A stretch of 10,567 nucleotides of DNA from CAYLXU01 sp964388055. Lineage in GTDB: Bacteria; Patescibacteriota; Minisyncoccia; UBA6257; JACRHW01. Below, piece by piece: positions 1 through 4,668 of the stretch. The DNA lies in NCBI GenBank assembly GCA_964388055.1, contig CAYLXU010000029.1, positions 1 through 10,567 of the forward strand, written 5' to 3'. A model generated the notes under the pieces. That model did not search any database. It saw only the letters and a list, made by a program, of their open reading frames with translations, and was not told where the DNA came from. Made by a program: the position numbers and the translations under genes. How positions within the stretch are numbered: the first letter of the stretch is position 1; every line of letters begins with the position of its first letter.

Positions 1-720
1 CATGCGGTATACATCTACTACCGGGACAATGGTAACGGATTCGGTTGACGGATTAAATAATGTTACTTTGAGTTTTGGTTGTTGTCTTTCGTAGACGGGA
101 GGACCAATATGGGGAGAGAAAGTTTTTTCGCCTATCTGAATCAGCGACTCTGTTACCTCTACAAAATTTGATTCTCCCTGGATGCCGAAGATCTCCTCAT
201 CCCATCCCATAGGGACACCACTTTTGAGAAATGCTTGGATTTGAATACCTATCTTTGTTCCTGCTACATTCTTTGGGATTGTGTATGTGAACTGAATTGG
301 TTTGAACTCTCCCGCACGAAGGAAGAGGGGGCCAAACTTCTGTCTATCATACGTGGTTTTTGGAACTGACCCCTGTGTGTAATTTCCTTGGAGGGTGAGG
401 TAATAGTATACGTCAGATATGCTTTCTGTTTTTGAATGATTTTCAATGGTAAACGTTCCGCGTAATGTTTCACCGCTTTTGTATTCTGTTTTGTCGAGTT
501 TCAGATCTAATATATAAACCTCCCCCATATCAAAGGGCGGATTATCTCCGGTGTCCGTTATGGTAGGTGGAGGAGTGATTACCGGCGTTTCGTAGGTCAC
601 ATTTGGATCTGGTGGAGGAGGTGGCGCGGATGCACCAGACTCAACTTGTGCAAAGATGATGGCTGGCAAACCGAAGGATAAAATGAGTAATCCAGCAAAG
701 AATTTTTTAATGTTGTGCAT
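1..720 (-). CDS. Secreted Ig-like/CARDB-like surface protein, 3' end outside window
   Basis: The minus-strand frame is open from the ATG at 718-720 through to base 1, giving 240 residues with no stop, so the C-terminus is missing. Residues 1-25 form a signal peptide: a Lys pair, a hydrophobic core and a probable cut after IIFA or AQ. A Pro-rich linker follows (34-63, with five consecutive Pro). From about residue 66 there is a beta-rich domain with 'LDKTEYKSGETLRGTFTIEN', the pattern of Ig-like/CARDB beta-sandwich domains of secreted proteins. A second such domain seems to start near residue 215. There are no catalytic motifs. A structural, adhesive or cell-surface role is inferred; the exact family is not recognised. 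There is no Shine-Dalgarno sequence before the ATG, but a promoter lies just upstream (747-775). Confidence 0.8.
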   Translation of the reverse strand, partial: MHNIKKFFAGLLILSFGLPAIIFAQVESGASAPPPPPDPNVTYETPVITPPPTITDTGDNPPFDMGEVYILDLKLDKTEYKSGETLRGTFTIENHSKTESISDVYYYLTLQGNYTQGSVPKTTYDRQKFGPLFLRAGEFKPIQFTYTIPKNVAGTKIGIQIQAFLKSGVPMGWDEEIFGIQGESNFVEVTESLIQIGEKTFSPHIGPPVYERQQPKLKVTLFNPSTESVTIVPVVDVYRM

Positions 721-746
721 ATTTTAAGGAATAGCGTTTCACTAAA

Positions 747-775
747 ATTATATCATAGCGTTGTTCTCTTTACAT
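747..775 (-). promoter_or_regulatory. Promoter for the secreted surface protein
   Basis: Read on the minus strand, a perfect TATAAT sits at 752-747, preceded by TATGA, and a weak -35 (ATGTAA) lies at 775-770 with 17-bp spacing. It lies between the terminator at 784-809 and the ATG at 720, so the surface-protein gene is probably transcribed alone. The expected start near 740 gives a leader of about 20 nt. Confidence 0.6.
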
Positions 776-783
776 GTGTATAC

Positions 784-809
784 AAAAAAGACGGCATGCC
801 GTCTTTTTT
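784..809 (-). terminator. Palindromic intrinsic terminator after the iron-transporter gene
   Basis: This is a perfect 26-bp palindrome: six A, GACGGC, GCCGTC, six T. As RNA it gives a GC-rich stem with an A-tract and a U-tract, so it could work in both directions. It lies 22 bp past the stop of the minus-strand gene ending at 831 and before the promoter of the next minus-strand gene, so its main job is to insulate the two. Confidence 0.85.
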
Positions 810-830
810 ATTAAAGTCTTTTTTGAGGTT

Positions 831-1706
831 TTAGAAAGTTGTCTCGAGAGAGGGAACAAGGGTTTTTATTGCGAGGCCGATTAGGAAGGTGATTACAGCA
901 ACGCCGATGCTAAAGATGGATATTTCGAGCGCGCGGCGAAGGAAAGAAGTTTCTAAGAGTACTGCCGAATAAAACGCGAGAAAAAGAATGATAAGAAAAA
1001 TGGTTGCTCCCATAATTTGAAGGGCGGTGAAAACATGAGAAGAGATAAAGAATGGGGTGACGAGGAGTGTTACCACAAGGAGATATGCAAGACCGGTATA
1101 GAAGGCTGCTTTCGGTGCGTTTTTTCCTGGTTCGTGCTGGGCTTGCATGTATGCGGATGCGGCCATGGAGAGGGTTGCAGAAAGTCCCACAATAATTCCC
1201 GAGACGGCGACAAAGAGTGGATTCGCAAATGCAAAGGAAAATCCTACAAGCGCCCCTGAAAGCTCAATCAGCCCATCATTTAATCCAAGAACGATATTGC
1301 CCATAAAATCTATTCGGTCTTCTTTGATTTGGCTGATAAATTTTTGTTCATGCTCTTTTTCGTGGGCTATGATTTTCTTGATTTCTTCCTGAAGCGGTTG
1401 GTCTACCGCGTTTAAGAATGTGGTATATTTTTGGATCATTTCTTTTTCACGTCCTTCGAGGAATTTTGCCGTAAATGTGAGGCCGAATATGGCGCGGATG
1501 AGTTTAAAGATGGTTATTTGAAGGCGTGATACAGCGAATCCCTTTTTTTCTGAAAGCTTTTGCCAGAAGAGATAGTCTTCGTATTCCTGTTGGACGAGGC
1601 TTTCAAGTATTTTTTTAAATTCCGGATTTGATTCATTTTTCGCGAGTTCTTTGTAGATGATATAGTCGCGATATTGGTTGGAAGCGAAATAATTGGCGTT
1701 AAGCAT
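831..1706 (-). CDS. Ferritin-like domain / VIT1-CCC1 iron transporter fusion protein
   Basis: A 291-residue protein with two parts. Residues 1-130 are helical and resemble a ferritin-like/rubrerythrin domain: Glu20, Glu41, Glu84 or Glu87, and an ExxH pair Glu116/His119 are candidate di-iron ligands, although the usual His of the first ExxH appears to be absent. Residues 134-285 are a VIT1/CCC1 membrane domain starting with 'GNIVLGLNDGLIELSGALVG', followed by 'SATLSMAASAYM' and about five transmembrane helices. The loop between TM2 and TM3 is short, so the cytosolic metal-binding insert of plant VIT1 is missing. The same domain order occurs in MbfA-type (erythrin-VIT fusion) proteins, which export iron; iron or manganese efflux across the cytoplasmic membrane is inferred. 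The ATG has no Shine-Dalgarno sequence; a possible -10 (TAAAAT) lies at 1736-1731. The gene is single, ended by the palindrome at 784-809. Confidence 0.88.
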   Translation of the reverse strand: MLNANYFASNQYRDYIIYKELAKNESNPEFKKILESLVQQEYEDYLFWQKLSEKKGFAVSRLQITIFKLIRAIFGLTFTAKFLEGREKEMIQKYTTFLNAVDQPLQEEIKKIIAHEKEHEQKFISQIKEDRIDFMGNIVLGLNDGLIELSGALVGFSFAFANPLFVAVSGIIVGLSATLSMAASAYMQAQHEPGKNAPKAAFYTGLAYLLVVTLLVTPFFISSHVFTALQIMGATIFLIILFLAFYSAVLLETSFLRRALEISIFSIGVAVITFLIGLAIKTLVPSLETTF

Positions 1707-1775
1707 AGTGTAGATTATCGATTGTTTTTTATTTTACTACCTAACTCTAGATAAGTGAATGAAAAAAGTAAGTGG

Positions 1776-1804
1776 TTGCAATGGGCGTAGCTCTGTGTTA
1801 ATGT
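1776..1804 (+). promoter_or_regulatory. Promoter for the small orphan gene
   Basis: TTGCAA at 1776-1781 and TAATGT at 1799-1804 are separated by 17 bp, and a TGT just before the -10 box makes it an extended -10. The expected transcription start near 1811 gives a leader of about 32 nt that contains the ribosome binding site at 1829-1836. Confidence 0.55.
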
Positions 1805-1828
1805 GTTTTTGGTTCGTTTAGTTGTTGC

Positions 1829-1836
1829 GAGGAGGA
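1829..1836 (+). promoter_or_regulatory. Strong ribosome binding site that decides the start at 1843
   Basis: GAGGAGGA lies 6 nt before the ATG at 1843. It rules out the in-frame TTG at 1822, which precedes this motif and has none of its own. Such a strong site is unusual here: most genes in the window have none. Confidence 0.8.
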
Positions 1837-1842
1837 TATTGT

Positions 1843-2130
1843 ATGCCAGATTCAGACGAGAAGTATATGATGAAATTTTATAGAGATCTTCCTGAGGGAA
1901 ACGAGACCATGGAGGTGGCCTTTTTGAATATGATTGCGTCTTTGGATAATACCGAGACGATTGCTAATAGAGGAGTTGCGCTTAGTCAGGTTTCTTCCGA
2001 ACTTGCTCTTGCGATTGCCGAAGTGAAGCAAAAGGCAATTGAGGAGTTCGCTGAAAAAAATAGAGAAACAACACTTGCGGGTACTCGTCGTGTCCATGAG
2101 GATGCTCTTGCGCAACAAAAATCATCATAA
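1843..2130 (+). CDS. Small acidic helical protein of unknown function
   Basis: A 95-residue protein I do not recognise. It has no signal peptide, membrane segment or cysteine. Residues 1-35 are acidic and mixed. From about 38 to 75 it is predicted to be a long amphipathic helix rich in Ala, Glu, Val and Leu ('VALSQVSSELALAIAEVKQK'), and the tail is polar. A soluble cytoplasmic protein, perhaps forming a helical dimer, is inferred. It has its own extended -10 promoter, a very strong ribosome binding site and its own terminator, so it is a monocistronic and probably well-expressed gene rather than a spurious frame. The start at 1843 is chosen on the ribosome binding site. The neighbours on both sides are on the opposite strand. 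Confidence 0.75.
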   Translation: MPDSDEKYMMKFYRDLPEGNETMEVAFLNMIASLDNTETIANRGVALSQVSSELALAIAEVKQKAIEEFAEKNRETTLAGTRRVHEDALAQQKSS

Positions 2131-2137
2131 ATAAAAT

Positions 2138-2156
2138 CGCCCTAAACGGGCGTTTT
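2138..2156. terminator. Shared terminator between convergent genes
   Basis: CGCCC (2138-2142) pairs with GGGCG (2148-2152) around a 5-nt loop, followed by TTTT; on the other strand it is followed by ATTTTATTT. It lies 8 nt past the stop of the plus-strand gene and touches the stop of the minus-strand gene at 2156, so it probably serves both. The stem is short. Confidence 0.65.
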
Positions 2157-2632
2157 CATTTGGTAATCATTTTTTGATAGATTTGCTCGCAAGAGCGTCT
2201 ATTTTTTTCGAAACAAAGGAACATGTGAATGGCCCCTAGCGGAACGTTGGTTGCAAGAAGTAGGAGCATTAGACCAACGAAATGAGGATAATGACTGCTT
2301 TGGGCAAGTCCTCTTTCAACGAAGAGTCCATACAGCAGGAGGAGTGAGATTCCTGTCCAAACTGTTTTAAGTACAATAGACAAGATGTTTGGCACAAGAG
2401 ATCGAATGTGACTGCGTTTTATAAAGGCAATAAGATATACGAATTCTCCTACAAGAAGAGATGTTAAGATGAATAACGCAATTCCTGAGACCGTGTCTAC
2501 AGACCCCTCTTTTTTTATGATCAAGATAATTCCAGCAGTCCCCCAAAACGCAATAAACATGTTTACGCTCAGATAGAGACCGCTTACAACACCAAGCAAG
2601 AATTCTCCCAATATGGTGAGGAATTGTTTCAA
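2156..2632 (-). CDS. Four-helix integral membrane protein, function unknown
   Basis: A 158-residue membrane protein I do not recognise. Hydrophobic segments lie at about 11-38 (long), 48-71, 82-104 and 115-140. Lys/Arg clusters follow the first, second and fourth segments, and the C-terminal tail is basic and cytoplasmic-looking. There are no enzyme motifs; two Cys lie near the C-terminus (140, 148). The start is TTG at 2632, supported by a near-perfect Shine-Dalgarno sequence (AAAGAGGTGA) 6 nt upstream and a TTGACA promoter. A +1 frame overlapping the N-terminal half is a shadow. The gene is monocistronic and convergent with the orphan gene at 1843. A transport, sensing or envelope role cannot be decided from sequence. 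Confidence 0.8.
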   Translation of the reverse strand: MKQFLTILGEFLLGVVSGLYLSVNMFIAFWGTAGIILIIKKEGSVDTVSGIALFILTSLLVGEFVYLIAFIKRSHIRSLVPNILSIVLKTVWTGISLLLLYGLFVERGLAQSSHYPHFVGLMLLLLATNVPLGAIHMFLCFEKNRRSCEQIYQKMITK

Positions 2633-2638
2633 GGCCTT

Positions 2639-2648
2639 TCACCTCTTT
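2639..2648 (-). promoter_or_regulatory. Ribosome binding site that fixes a TTG start
   Basis: On the minus strand AAAGAGGTGA, one mismatch from the ideal anti-anti-SD sequence, ends 6 nt before the TTG at 2632-2630. This is what makes a non-ATG start credible for the membrane protein. Confidence 0.8.
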
Positions 2649-2663
2649 CTGTGAGCTGTCTAC

Positions 2664-2692
2664 ACAGTAGAACTAATTTTTATATCTGTCAA
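2664..2692 (-). promoter_or_regulatory. Promoter for the four-helix membrane protein
   Basis: On the minus strand a perfect -35 TTGACA (2692-2687) is followed after 17 bp by TACTGT (2669-2664), a weak -10. The promoter begins 9 bp after the stop of the preceding minus-strand operon, so the gene at 2156-2632 can be expressed independently of it. Confidence 0.6.
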
Positions 2693-2701
2693 TAGTATGT
2701 T

Positions 2702-2953
2702 TCAACGATGGGGACAACCAGCCCAACAACAAGGTCGGCGTTTTCCTTTTTTAAGATCCCCGCGTGCCCTTTCGATTCGGCGACTTCTTGTTTCCGGAAG
2801 TCTTGCAGATTCAATCCAGCAAATCCACTCATTACGTGCAAGAGGTGTAATATCTTCCCATGCTGCAAGTGCGGCAAAATCAGAGGCAAATATGCTTTTT
2901 AAGTCTGTTGGTGTCTTGTGAACCGGGCCGGATGAAACACCTATTTTTGGCAT
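2702..2953 (-). CDS. Short YdeI/OmpD-associated family protein
   Basis: An 83-residue protein matching the short YdeI/OmpD-associated type: 'KTPTDLKSIFASDFAALAAWEDITPLARNEWICWIESARLPETRSRRIERARGDLKKGKRRPCCWAGCPHR', quoted here as blocks 13-32, 33-50, 51-70 and 71-83. The hallmark is the helical 'PLARNEWICWIESA' (37-50) followed by 'PETRSRRIER' and the Cys/His-rich end (CCWAGCPHR). The family is named for association with bacteriocin resistance, but the biochemical role is unknown. The CC-x3-C-x-H tail might bind metal (inference). The ATG at 2951-2953 is chosen because family similarity begins just after it; the frame is open further upstream to 3049, but that part lies over the previous gene and reads as nonsense. 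There is no Shine-Dalgarno sequence. It is the third gene of the operon, 25 nt after its neighbour. Confidence 0.82.
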   Translation of the reverse strand: MPKIGVSSGPVHKTPTDLKSIFASDFAALAAWEDITPLARNEWICWIESARLPETRSRRIERARGDLKKGKRRPCCWAGCPHR

Positions 2954-2978
2954 ATGGATTCGAATTGGGAGGATATCA

Positions 2979-3299
2979 CTATGACAACAATGACAATGCT
3001 TGCGATATTCCATCAACGGCAAGCTCCACCCAGACAAGGAATAGCACAATTATAATGGCGGCAATTGCTAAAATTCGATGCATAGGGTTAGTAAGTTTTC
3101 TCGCTGCGAGATCTATACCGAGACCAGCGCCGAAAAGGAGAACGCCCATGACCAAAAAATCGCCTGGCATCCAGTCCCAGCCTCCACCTCTACCGCCATA
3201 AATTTCTGCATTCGGATTAAGTAATGTTAATACTAAAGGTATAAGTAGTATAATTCCTGCCACCAATACGATGCGAGTGATGTTTTTGAAGTTCTTCAT
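2979..3299 (-). CDS. Small three-helix membrane protein
   Basis: A 106-residue membrane protein with helices at about 8-28, 46-66 and 74-95. The stretch 'WMPGDFLVMGVLLFGAGL' followed by 'AARK' and 'VWVELAV' resembles a widespread family of small uncharacterised bacterial membrane proteins; no function is known to me. A Gly-rich loop (35-42) joins helices 1 and 2 and probably faces outward. Its ATG overlaps the TGA of the VOC gene by 4 bases (ATGA, 3296-3299), and AGAGG lies just before it inside the VOC gene, so translation is probably coupled. The tight coupling suggests a shared physiological role, but nothing in the sequence says which. Confidence 0.85.
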   Translation of the reverse strand: MKNFKNITRIVLVAGIILLIPLVLTLLNPNAEIYGGRGGGWDWMPGDFLVMGVLLFGAGLGIDLAARKLTNPMHRILAIAAIIIVLFLVWVELAVDGISQALSLLS

Positions 3300-4192
3300 A
3301 TTTCCTCTCCCGCCTTCTCGAGATCAGTAATTATAATTTTTTTCATCTTGAGCATTGCCGGCGTTGTTTTTTCTGGGTTCTTAGACATAAGCTCTCCCAT
3401 ATTAGCAGGTATGATCTGCCACGATACGCCGTATTTATCCTTTAGCCAGCCACACTGTTCGGATTCGGGCATGGCGGAAAGTTTTTCCCAGTAGTAATCA
3501 ATTTCTTCTTGGTCTTTGCAGTTAACAATGAAAGAAACGGCTTCGTTGAATTTAAAACTGTGCATTTTATTGCTTCCGTCCATTGCTGCAAACCACTGAT
3601 TTTCAAGCATAAAATCAGTAAACATAATTGCGTCTTCTTTATTTGGTTCCATGCCGGCAGGATAGCGGGCAATAGTGCCACGCTTTGAGTTCTTAAAAAC
3701 AGACAAATAAAAATCTGTTGCTTCTTCTGCCTTGTCGCAGGTATCAGTAATAAAGAGAAGCGATGGAATGATGGGTGGGCGTTTTTCACCTTCTGGATTT
3801 GTGCAGATCAACTGCCACGAAAAACCGTACTTGTCTTGTATCCAACCATATCGTTCGCTAAATGGATACGTATCTAAAGGCATGAGTGCCTTGCCACCCT
3901 CTGAAAGTTTCTCCCATATTTTATCAATTTTCTTTCGGGCATCTTTATCCCGTGATGGATCGAAATTAACTATTATGGAGATTGATGGGTTGAACGTAAA
4001 GAGCGGTCCCGCGCTGATTGCTTGAAATTCAAATCCCATGATTTCAAACCCCACAATATCGCAGTTACCGGATGGAGTGTCTTTGATTTGAGTTTTAAAG
4101 CTTACTTTTGAGTCGGGGAATGCTGAGACGTAAAATTCAGCAGCTTCTACAGCTTCTTTATCGAACCACAAATGTGGTGTAATTTTTTGCAT
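3296..4192 (-). CDS. Tandem VOC-fold (PhnB-like / 3-demethylubiquinone-9 3-methyltransferase-like) protein
   Basis: A 298-residue soluble protein made of two repeated VOC (glyoxalase-fold) domains, about 4-131 and 141-265. The repeat is visible in the sequence: 'GWIQDKYGFSWQLI' (116-129) matches 'GWLKDKYGVSWQII' (248-261), and 'AAEFYVSAFPDSK' (17-29) matches 'ATDFYLSVFKNSK' (158-170). The family (Pfam type 3-dmu-9_3-mt, PhnB-like) carries a misleading methyltransferase name; most members are uncharacterised small-molecule-binding or isomerase-like proteins. Residues 266-298 are a Lys-rich tail. It is the first gene of a three-gene operon with a small membrane protein and a YdeI-like protein. 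I found no good promoter directly upstream; read-through from the tRNA-Ser promoter is possible. There is no Shine-Dalgarno sequence. Confidence 0.9.
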   Translation of the reverse strand: MQKITPHLWFDKEAVEAAEFYVSAFPDSKVSFKTQIKDTPSGNCDIVGFEIMGFEFQAISAGPLFTFNPSISIIVNFDPSRDKDARKKIDKIWEKLSEGGKALMPLDTYPFSERYGWIQDKYGFSWQLICTNPEGEKRPPIIPSLLFITDTCDKAEEATDFYLSVFKNSKRGTIARYPAGMEPNKEDAIMFTDFMLENQWFAAMDGSNKMHSFKFNEAVSFIVNCKDQEEIDYYWEKLSAMPESEQCGWLKDKYGVSWQIIPANMGELMSKNPEKTTPAMLKMKKIIITDLEKAGEEI

Positions 4193-4197
4193 AGGTT

Positions 4198-4253
4198 AAA
4201 AACTCAGTTTTTCCTGATCCCACACTAAAAGTTGAGATCTGATGAGGTGTGGG
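4198..4253. repeat. Two inverted repeats upstream of the VOC operon
   Basis: AAAAACT (4198-4204) and AGTTTTT (4206-4212) form a palindrome around one C. Next to it CCCACAC (4219-4225) and GTGTGGG (4247-4253) are perfect 7-bp arms with a 21-nt loop. Both lie within 65 bp upstream of the VOC start codon at 4192. They could be operator half-sites, an RNA hairpin, or the edge of the repeat-rich tRNA flank. Confidence 0.45.
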
Positions 4254-4284
4254 TTGTCTTTGCTAAGACTTTGGTAGATCGAAG

Positions 4285-4303
4285 GCGGAGGGTACAGGAT
4301 TTG
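4285..4303 (-). repeat. 19-bp copy of the tRNA-Ser 3' end (att-like or tRNA remnant)
   Basis: These 19 bases are identical to 4443-4461, the last part of tRNA-Ser (3' acceptor strand, half of the T arm) plus one flanking base. The copy is in the same orientation, 158 bp away. Upstream of the match (minus strand) the T-arm half is scrambled, so it is not a working tRNA. Direct repeats of a tRNA 3' end are typical of integrase attachment sites; a decayed duplicate tRNA is the alternative. Confidence 0.75.
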
Positions 4304-4342
4304 GTCACAGCTCATTCTGCGGATGGACGCGACCCCGGCTCA

Positions 4343-4366
4343 AAAATTTTTCTAAAGAAAAATTTT
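4343..4366. repeat. AT-rich perfect hairpin
   Basis: A 10-bp arm (4343-4352) and its exact complement (4357-4366) flank TAAA. Separately, AAGGCGGAG (4282-4290) has its complement at 4367-4375 and AGGATTTG (4296-4303) its complement at 4378-4385, in an order that cannot nest as a simple hairpin. The hairpin could slow or end transcription running on from tRNA-Ser, but it lacks a GC-rich stem. Confidence 0.6.
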
Positions 4367-4391
4367 CTCCGCCTTTCAAATCCTATTCGTC

Positions 4392-4444
4392 GCAATGATG
4401 CTTCGCGGGGACAGCCATTCAAGGCTGTCCTTGCGAATCATTGC
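4392..4444. repeat. 53-nt near-perfect palindrome touching the tRNA-Ser 3' end
   Basis: Three paired blocks are seen: GCAATGA (4392-4398) with TCATTGC (4438-4444), TTCGC (4402-4406) with GCGAA (4433-4437), and GGACAGCC (4409-4416) with GGCTGTCC (4423-4430). The hexaloop is ATTCAA, with a 3-nt bulge and a GG/TT step between the blocks. Its outer arm includes the tRNA discriminator base. On the minus strand this hairpin follows the tRNA directly, so it may be a processing or termination signal, or a palindromic mobile repeat. Confidence 0.75.
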
Positions 4445-4528
4445 GGAGGGTACAGGATTTGAACCTGTGAGGGGTTTCCCCCAACTAGTTTTCAAGACTA
4501 GCGCCATAAACCGCTCGGCCAACCCTCC
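4444..4528 (-). tRNA. tRNA-Ser(UGA)
   Basis: An 85-nt class II tRNA. The acceptor arms GGAGGGT (4528-4522) and ACCCTCC (4451-4445) pair fully and the discriminator is G. The D arm includes GCCGAGCGG, the anticodon stem is CTAGT/ACTAG with loop CTTGAAA (anticodon TGA at 4494-4492), the long variable arm is GGGG-GAAA-CCCC, and the T arm is ACAGG-TTCAAAT-CCTGT. The long variable arm and the anticodon make it serine, decoding UCA and probably other UCN codons. The CCA end is not encoded and must be added by CCA-transferase. Confidence 0.97.
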
Positions 4529-4539
4529 AATGTGTTGAA

Positions 4540-4568
4540 AGTATATACTGTTTTGTATTTTTTTGAAA
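4540..4568 (-). promoter_or_regulatory. Promoter for tRNA-Ser
   Basis: On the minus strand TATACT (4545-4540) lies about 12 nt before the tRNA 5' end, so transcription would begin around 5 nt upstream of it. A weak -35 (TTTCAA, 4568-4563) stands 17 bp away. It is arranged back-to-back with the promoter at 4579-4608. Confidence 0.55.
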
Positions 4569-4578
4569 GCCCAAGAAG

Positions 4579-4608
4579 TTGACCATATAACAAATTCTGT
4601 GGTATTAT
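4579..4608 (+). promoter_or_regulatory. Promoter for the secreted beta-barrel-like protein
   Basis: TTGACC (4579-4584) and TATTAT (4603-4608) are spaced by 18 bp, with a TGG extension before the -10. The expected start near 4615 leaves only about 12 nt before the ATG at 4627 but about 54 nt before the ATG at 4669, which has a ribosome binding site. Confidence 0.7.
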
Positions 4609-4668
4609 AAGTTCAGCAGCTAGTTCATGGATGGGCTAGTTTTTTTGAAAAGAAAGGGGATGGGTCAC

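Noticed and set aside
2860..3201. Plus-strand frame of 113 codons
   Set aside because: It lies over the YdeI-like and membrane-protein genes on the minus strand, which have family similarity and operon spacing; this frame has neither.
4232..4462. Plus-strand open frame of 76 codons upstream of tRNA-Ser
   Set aside because: It runs through the palindromes and into the tRNA gene on the opposite strand, has no ribosome binding site and resembles no protein; it is a by-product of the repeats.
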